10,675 nt of DNA, from contig JACCUS010000492.1 in NCBI GenBank assembly GCA_013811715.1, positions 1 through 10,675 on the forward strand, read 5' to 3'. Both the position numbers and the translations under genes were made by a program. The DNA is from Nocardioidaceae bacterium (lineage in GTDB: Bacteria > Actinomycetota > Actinomycetes > Propionibacteriales > Nocardioidaceae). This document shows positions 7,013 through 10,675 of the stretch, one piece after another. Position 1 is the first letter of the stretch. Each line of letters starts with the position of its first letter. Under the pieces are notes generated by a model that worked only from the letters and a program-made list of their open reading frames with translations, had not been told where the DNA came from and made no database searches.

Positions 7013-8090
7013 GGCGCGGCGGACTCGACGGAGGCCAGCCGAGTCGCCAGATCTGCGTCGGCCAACGCGTCGATCACCGCTTGAAGGTCACCGTCGAGGA
7101 TCTGCGTGAGGTTGTGCGCCTTGTAGCCGACCGGTGGTCGGTGATGCGGTTCTCCGGGAAGTTGTAGGTGCGGATGCGCTCAGACCGGTCGACCGTGCGG
7201 ACCTGCGAACGGCGGGCATTGGACGCCTCTGCGTCCGCTGCGTCCTGCGCGAGCTGCAGCAGCCGGGAGCGCAGCACCCGCATCGCCTGCTCTCGGTTCT
7301 GCAGCTGGCTCTTCTCGTTCTGGCAGGAGACGACGATGCCGGTCGGGAGATGGGTGATGCGGACCGCCGAGTCGGTGGTGTTGACGCTCTGGCCACCCGG
7401 TCCCGATGACCGGAAGACGTCGATGCGCAGGTCGTTCTCGTCGAGGCTGACGTCGACCGGCTCCGCCTCGGGCATCACCAAGACGCCGGCAGCGGATGTG
7501 TGGACGCGGCCCTGCGACTCCGTCACCGGCACCCGCTGCACCCGGTGGACTCCGCCTTCGAACTTCAGCAGCGCGAACGGCGCTGCTCCCGGTTCGGAAA
7601 CACCGCTGGCCTTGACGGCGACCGTCACGCTCTTCACGCCGCCCAGGTCGCTCGGGTTCTCGTCGAGGAGCTCGGTCCGCCAGCCCCGGCGCTCGGCGTA
7701 GCGGGTGTACATGCGCAGCAGGTCACCGGCGAACAGCGCCGACTCCGCACCGCCCTCCCCGGCCTTGATCTCGAGGATCGCGTCCTTGACGTCGCTCTCG
7801 TGCCGGGGCACCAGCAGCCTTCGGAGCTGCTCCTCGACATCGGCTCGGTGGGCATCGAGGCGCTCGGCCTCGTCCGCGAAGGAGGCGTCCTCGCTGGCGA
7901 GCTCCCGGGCGGCCTCGATGTCATCGAGGGTGGCCAGCCATTCGCGGTAGGTGCTCACCACGCGAGTCAGTGCGGCGTACCTCTGGTTCAACCGTCGCGA
8001 CCGCGCTGGGTCGGAGAAGAGGTCGGGATGGGCGAGCTGCCGTTCGAGGTCGGCCTGCTCCTCGACCAGACCCTCCACTGCACCGAACAC
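7009..8090 (-). CDS. prfA: Peptide chain release factor 1, with a one-base frameshift near the 3' end as sequenced
   Basis: RF1 reads UAA and UAG in the ribosomal A site and triggers peptide release. The start is GTG at 8088-8090 (MFGAVEGLVEEQ...), with GAGGG about 9 nt upstream. Visible features are the N-terminal helical domain (1-100), the RF1 codon-recognition tripeptide PVT (188-190; RF2 would have SPF), the catalytic GGQ at 232-234 (RSSGPGGQSVNTTDSAVR), and RIRTYNFPENRITDHR ending at residue 320. After Arg320 (codon 7131-7133) the reading frame slips. As written it continues with 18 foreign residues to a TGA at 7074-7076, giving 338 residues. One extra base near 7129-7133 would instead give GYKAHNLTQILDGDL and onward to the TGA at 7009-7011, for 360 residues, the same length as E. 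coli RF1. The stated span covers the restored gene. A base-calling or assembly error is the simplest explanation, since the gene is normally essential. Confidence 0.9.
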
Positions 8091-8131
8091 GGGACTCTGC
8101 CCTCACTTCTCATCGCGGAGTGCTGCCGAAT

Positions 8132-8181
8132 TGCGGGAAACCTGATGCCTCTTGGCGCCTCTGGACGACAGGTTTCCCGCA
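8132..8181 (-). repeat. Perfect 13-bp inverted repeat in the leader of prfA
   Basis: The arms TGCGGGAAACCTG (plus strand 8132-8144) and CAGGTTTCCCGCA (8169-8181) are exact reverse complements around a 24-nt loop. The loop contains the near-repeats CCTCTTGG and CCTCTGGA and the palindrome GGCGCC. No T-run follows on the minus strand, so this is not a classical intrinsic terminator. It ends 41 nt before the prfA start codon and lies downstream of the rpmE terminator. It could be a second terminator, an attenuator-like leader structure, or one copy of a dispersed palindromic element. The sequence alone does not decide. Confidence 0.7.
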
Positions 8182-8230
8182 GTCGCGGCTGGATGGGGAC
8201 GGAGTCCGAGAGGTCGGATGTGACAAGCCG

Positions 8231-8273
8231 AACGACGCCGACCCTCCGCATGCCTGCGGCGGTCGGCGTCGTT
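8231..8273 (-). terminator. Long hairpin terminator after rpmE
   Basis: Perfect 13-bp arms (AACGACGCCGACC at 8231-8243 and GGTCGGCGTCGTT at 8261-8273) enclose a second 5-bp stem (CCGCA 8246-8250 with TGCGG 8255-8259) on a 4-nt loop. Transcribed from the minus strand it begins 6 nt after the rpmE stop codon. The bases that follow (CGGCTTG) contain no U-tract, as is common for actinobacterial terminator hairpins. It probably separates rpmE from the prfA-prmC-sua5-wecA group, or dampens read-through into it. It could also protect the rpmE mRNA 3' end. Confidence 0.75.
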
Positions 8274-8279
8274 GGGAAG

Positions 8280-8495
8280 CTACTTGGCGTTCTGCTTGGC
8301 GTAACGCTTCTCGAATCGGGCCACGCGTCCCCCGGTGTCGAGGATCTTCTGCTTGCCGGTGTAGAACGGGTGGCAGTTCGAGCACACGTCGGCGTGCAGA
8401 TGCCCGTCCTTGGCGGTGCTGCGGGTGGTGAACGTGTTGCCGCAGGTGCACGTGACATGGGTTTCGACGTACTCGGGATGAATGTCTTGCTTCAT
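8280..8495 (-). CDS. rpmE: 50S ribosomal protein L31, zinc-binding type
   Basis: Small large-subunit ribosomal protein of 71 residues (MKQDIHPEYVETHVTCTCGN...). Four cysteines in the CxC...CxxC arrangement (Cys16, Cys18, Cys38, Cys41) mark the zinc-binding C+ form. The cysteine-free paralogue is the one usually induced by Zur under zinc limitation. The start is ATG at 8493-8495 with GAGG 5 nt upstream; a longer in-frame upstream reading is not L31-like. The gene lies 113 nt downstream of rho. That gap holds only a short palindrome (TGGCGG-A-CCGCCA, 8580-8592) and a possible but weak promoter, so co-transcription with rho is possible. A strong hairpin follows the gene. Confidence 0.96.
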   Translation of the reverse strand: MKQDIHPEYVETHVTCTCGNTFTTRSTAKDGHLHADVCSNCHPFYTGKQKILDTGGRVARFEKRYAKQNAK

Positions 8496-8608
8496 TGCTA
8501 CCTCACTCTCAAGGTCGCCGGGTCGCCCGCGGGGTCCGCAGACGTGAACCGGAACCGATGAACAAGTGTGCCACCTGGCTGGCGGACCGCCAATCCTGCT
8601 GGCTGGGG

Positions 8609-10429
8609 TCAATCGTCGTCGGAGCCGCGCAGGCGGGAAGGGGTTGTCTTGTTGACCTGCATGAGGAAGTCGACGTTGCTCTTGGTCGACCTGAGCTTCT
8701 CGAGCAGCAGCTCGAGCGCCTGCTGTCCGTCCAGAGCGGAGAGCACGCGGCGGAGCTTCCACACGATCTGGAGCTCGTCCTTGCTCATCAGCAGCTCCTC
8801 CCGCCGGGTACCGGAGGCGTCGACGTCGATGGCCGGGAAGATCCGCTTGTTGGCGAACTCCCGTCGCAGCCGAAGCTCCATGTTCCCGGTGCCCTTGAAC
8901 TCCTCGAAGATGACCTCGTCCATCTTCGAGCCGGTCTCGATGAGCGCCGTGGCCAAGATCGTCAGCGAGCCGCCGTCCTCGATGTTGCGTGCGGCGCCGA
9001 AGAAGCGTTTGGGTGGGTAGAGCGCCGAAGAGTCGACACCACCGGACAGGATGCGTCCGCTCGCCGGCGCGGCCAGGTTGTAGGCGCGGCCGAGCCGGGT
9101 GATCGAGTCGAGCAGCACGACGACGTCGTGTCCGAGCTCGACGAGGCGCTTCGCGCGCTCGATCGCCAGTTCGGCGACCGTGGTGTGGTCCTCGGCCGGG
9201 CGGTCGAACGTCGAGGCGACCACCTCGCCCTTGACGGCGCGCTGCATGTCGGTGACCTCTTCGGGGCGCTCATCGACCAGCACGACCATCAGATGGCATT
9301 CGGGGTTGTTGGTGGTGATCGCGTTGGCCATCGCCTGCAGGATGAGGGTCTTCCCGGCCTTCGACGGCGAGACGATCAGGCCACGCTGGCCCTTGCCGAT
9401 CGGAGCGACGATGTCGATGATCCGGTTCGTGAGCACGTTCTGCTCGGTCTCCAGCCGCAGCCGTTCGGCGGCGTACAGCGGCGTGAGCTTGGAGAAGTCG
9501 ACCCGGTGCTTGGCGGCCTCCGGGTCGGCGCCGTTGACGGTGTCGATCCGGACGATCGGGTTGTACTTCTCCTTGCGGTCGGCGTCGTGGTGCTGGCGCA
9601 CCGCACCAGTGATCGCGTCGCCCTTGCGCAGGCCGAACTTGCGGACCATCGACAACGAGACGTAGACGTCGTTCGGCCCGGGGAGGTAGCCACTGGTGCG
9701 GACGAAAGCGTAGTTGTCGAGCAGGTCGAGGATCCCGGCGACCGGGATCAGCACGTCGTCCTCGCTGACCTGCGGCTCGGCCTCGTTTCCCTCGGGGCGG
9801 CGGCGATCCCGGTTACGGTCGCGGCTGCGGTTGCGGCGGCGGCTGCTGCGGCTGCCGCCGCGGCCGTCGTCCCTGTTCTGGCCGTCGCGGCCGTCGTTCC
9901 GGCTCCGGTTGTCGTCCCGGTTCTGGTTCTGGCTGTCGCTCCGGTCCCGGCTGTCGTTCCGGTTCTGGTTCTGGCTGTTGTTGCCGTCGCTCCGATCCCG
10001 GCCGTCGTCATCGTTGCGGCCTTGGCGGCTGTCGCCCTGCTTCCCGCGGTCACGGTCACGGTCACCAGGGAACTGGTCGGACCGCTGTGTTGGACTGGTC
10101 GAGAAGTCACCACCGGGGGCGGCTTGAGGCTGCCGCTGCCCACGGGTCGAGTCATCGATGACAGCGGCATCCGCCGCCGGCGGGTCAGGAGGTGCGGTGG
10201 TGGCGGGGTGGGATTCGGCTCGGGTGGTCGCTGGGCGGGATCCGCCCTGGGCGCCCGAGATGGCGTCGATGAGGGCGCTCTTGCGCATCCCTCCGGTGCC
10301 CTTGACTCCGAGGCTGCTGGCGAGTTGCTTCAACTCCGGCAGCAGCATCGAGCTGAGGCCACCTGACTTGGTCCGGGAGGCGGCCTTGGTCGGCGCCTCG
10401 GCAGAGGTGGCTTCGGATGTTTGTGTCAC
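8609..10429 (-). CDS. rho: Transcription termination factor Rho, actinobacterial form with a long disordered insert
   Basis: Hexameric RNA-dependent ATPase that ends transcription at C-rich rut sites. It has 606 residues against ~419 in E. coli. Order of parts: a Rho-N helical domain (about 25-60, SMLLPELKQLASSLGVKGTG); a low-complexity insert (about 62-220) whose section 122-212 consists only of Gly, Asp, Arg, Lys, Gln, Ser, Asn and Pro; the cold-shock-like RNA-binding domain (226-280, GILDLLDNYAFVRTSGYL); and the RecA-like motor. The motor shows the P-loop SPSKAGKT (354-361), VDERPEEVTDM (385-395), LLDSITRLGRAYN (439-451), the secondary-channel region near FKGTGNMEL (511-519) and RRIFPAID-like NKRIFPAID (527-535). 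The P-loop has Ser356 where Rho proteins normally have a second Pro. The start is GTG at 10427-10429 with AAGGA 6 nt upstream. Confidence 0.96.
   Translation of the reverse strand: MTQTSEATSAEAPTKAASRTKSGGLSSMLLPELKQLASSLGVKGTGGMRKSALIDAISGAQGGSRPATTRAESHPATTAPPDPPAADAAVIDDSTRGQRQPQAAPGGDFSTSPTQRSDQFPGDRDRDRGKQGDSRQGRNDDDGRDRSDGNNSQNQNRNDSRDRSDSQNQNRDDNRSRNDGRDGQNRDDGRGGSRSSRRRNRSRDRNRDRRRPEGNEAEPQVSEDDVLIPVAGILDLLDNYAFVRTSGYLPGPNDVYVSLSMVRKFGLRKGDAITGAVRQHHDADRKEKYNPIVRIDTVNGADPEAAKHRVDFSKLTPLYAAERLRLETEQNVLTNRIIDIVAPIGKGQRGLIVSPSKAGKTLILQAMANAITTNNPECHLMVVLVDERPEEVTDMQRAVKGEVVASTFDRPAEDHTTVAELAIERAKRLVELGHDVVVLLDSITRLGRAYNLAAPASGRILSGGVDSSALYPPKRFFGAARNIEDGGSLTILATALIETGSKMDEVIFEEFKGTGNMELRLRREFANKRIFPAIDVDASGTRREELLMSKDELQIVWKLRRVLSALDGQQALELLLEKLRSTKSNVDFLMQVNKTTPSRLRGSDDD
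9917..10009 (-). repeat. In-frame tandem duplication inside the Rho insert
   Basis: A 20-bp stretch is exactly repeated at 9917-9936 and 9959-9978, offset 42 bp (14 codons). The similarity continues to both sides, with a 9-bp indel in the right-hand copy. The copies encode RDRSDSQNQNRDD (residues 161-173) and RDRSDGNNSQNQNRND (144-159). This indicates growth of the disordered segment by in-frame duplication, and a likely site of length variation between strains. Confidence 0.8.
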
Positions 10430-10470
10430 GTGAGGTCCTTCCCACGTTGGGGCGCAGTCAGATTGCGCCC
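10428..10470 (-). promoter_or_regulatory. Paired hairpins over the rho ribosome binding site
   Basis: On the minus strand GGGCGCA (10470-10464) pairs with TGCGCCC (10456-10450) around a 7-nt loop. Two bases later ACGTGGG (10447-10441) pairs with CTCACGT (10434-10428; one G-U pair) around the loop AAGGAC, which is the Shine-Dalgarno core itself. The last stem bases include the first two bases of the GTG start. Such a fold would expose the ribosome site but engage the start codon, suggesting tuned translation of rho. The structure is read by eye; no folding energy was computed. Confidence 0.45.
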
Positions 10471-10500
10471 TTTGGTAGAGGTGAATCGCTCCTGCGGGAT

Positions 10501-10625
10501 CATCAGGGATGCGTTGCCGCCGTTTGCCACGTAGGGGTACGCGGGCGAATGCTCCGATGAGGGATGCTGCGCGTTCTCTGCGATCCGCTAGAGAAGACCG
10601 GCTCGCGTAGGAACCGATGCGGGAT
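10501..10625 (-). repeat. Three imperfect ATCCC-type repeats in the rho leader
   Basis: The plus strand carries CATCAGGGAT (10501-10510), GATGAGGGAT (10556-10565) and GATGCGGGAT (10616-10625), that is ATCCC-containing decamers in the RNA, spaced 55-60 nt. The third overlaps the end of the candidate promoter region. Functional meaning is unknown, and ten-base imperfect matches can occur by chance. Confidence 0.35.
10574..10595 (-). promoter_or_regulatory. Hairpin in the upstream part of the rho leader
   Basis: TTCTCT (10574-10579) and AGAGAA (10590-10595) pair perfectly and continue inward as GCG/CGC around a 3-nt loop, with one bulged base (10589). It lies about 25-45 nt after the expected transcription start in an untranslated leader of some 190 nt. 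It is a possible attenuation or stability element of rho mRNA; no T-run follows. Confidence 0.4.
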
Positions 10626-10627
10626 AG

Positions 10628-10658
10628 ACATTAGCACTAAGTCGGGCCGGATGTCCTA
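10628..10658 (-). promoter_or_regulatory. Candidate rho promoter
   Basis: The minus strand reads TAGGAC (10658-10653), 19 nt, then TAATGT (10633-10628) preceded by TGC, an extended -10. The element matches the atp candidate promoter in layout and in 14 of 16 bases of the block GACTTWGTGCTAATKT. It would start transcription near 10621, leaving a leader of about 190 nt before the GTG of rho. No gene is seen between 10430 and the window edge; the right-hand neighbour lies outside. Confidence 0.5.
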
Positions 10659-10675
10659 TGACACCTGCAACGTCA

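Noticed and set aside
6203..7084. 293-codon plus-strand frame opposite prmC
   Set aside because: It has no domain or ribosome site and lies wholly antisense to a well-recognised methyltransferase gene.
7074..7140. Programmed ribosomal frameshift in prfA, by analogy with RF2
   Set aside because: No slippery heptamer precedes the site (CAC CGG TCG GCT), and no Shine-Dalgarno-like stimulator is seen. The premature stop is UGA, which RF1 does not read, so it offers no RF1 feedback logic. A lost base is simpler.
8132..8181. Cloning-vector contamination, since GGGAAACCTGTCGT resembles a stretch near the lac region of pUC plasmids
   Set aside because: Only about 15 bases agree before divergence, the other arm of the inverted repeat is not vector-like, and the flanking genes are in normal order.
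8580..8592. rho terminator at the palindrome TGGCGG-A-CCGCCA
   Set aside because: Allowing a real loop leaves only about 5 bp of stem with no T-run, which is too weak to call a terminator.
8495..10366. 623-codon open reading frame on the plus strand, rich in Ala and Val
   Set aside because: It is the exact antisense of rho. Its Ala/Val runs are the reverse reading of the Asn/Arg/Asp-rich insert, and it has no recognisable domain. Long antisense frames are expected in G+C-rich DNA.
10628..10640. CIRCE/HrcA operator, because TTAGCACT matches a CIRCE half-site
   Set aside because: The second half (GAGTGCTAA after a 9-nt gap) is absent at both rho and atp. The match is explained by the shared promoter element GTGCTAAT.

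Overview
The window is one continuous block of housekeeping genes, all transcribed leftward from the minus strand. Its base composition is strongly G+C-rich and many genes start with GTG. The gene order rho - rpmE - prfA - prmC - sua5 - wecA - (atpI-like) - atpZ - atpB - atpE - atpF - atpH - atpA is the classical actinobacterial arrangement. The b and delta subunits of ATP synthase are separate genes, not the b-delta fusion known from mycobacteria. Together with the protein sequences this suggests a non-mycobacterial actinomycete, perhaps near Nocardioidaceae/Propionibacteriales; the family-level placement is an inference.

Right end (8.6-10.7 kb): rho encodes an actinobacterial-type terminator with a long disordered Asp/Asn/Arg/Gln insert. 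Its leader of roughly 190 nt contains a candidate promoter and three hairpins, one of which presents the Shine-Dalgarno sequence in its loop. rpmE (zinc-type ribosomal protein L31) follows and is closed by a long perfect hairpin terminator.

Middle (4.3-8.1 kb): prfA, prmC, sua5 and wecA are tightly packed with 4-nt, 23-nt and 1-nt junctions. PrmC methylates the GGQ glutamine of the release factor made from prfA. Sua5 makes the threonylcarbamoyl-AMP used for tRNA t6A modification. WecA starts polyprenyl-linked glycan synthesis. As sequenced, prfA carries a one-base frameshift that replaces the last ~40 residues of RF1. Restoring one base gives a 360-residue protein whose stop codon overlaps the prmC start.

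Left end (1-4.3 kb): the ATP synthase operon starts from a candidate promoter just downstream of wecA. It runs through two small membrane proteins (AtpI-like, AtpZ), then a, c, b and delta, and into alpha, which is cut by the window edge. The candidate promoters of rho and of the atp operon share the same layout (TWGGAC, 19 nt, TGC-TAATKT) and a near-identical GACTTWGTGCTAATKT block.

I found no CRISPR array, tRNA or rRNA gene, insertion sequence, phage gene or recognisable novel system. The points worth a second look are the prfA frameshift, the twin promoters, a perfect 13-bp inverted repeat ahead of prfA, the rho leader, and the Rho insert and P-loop.
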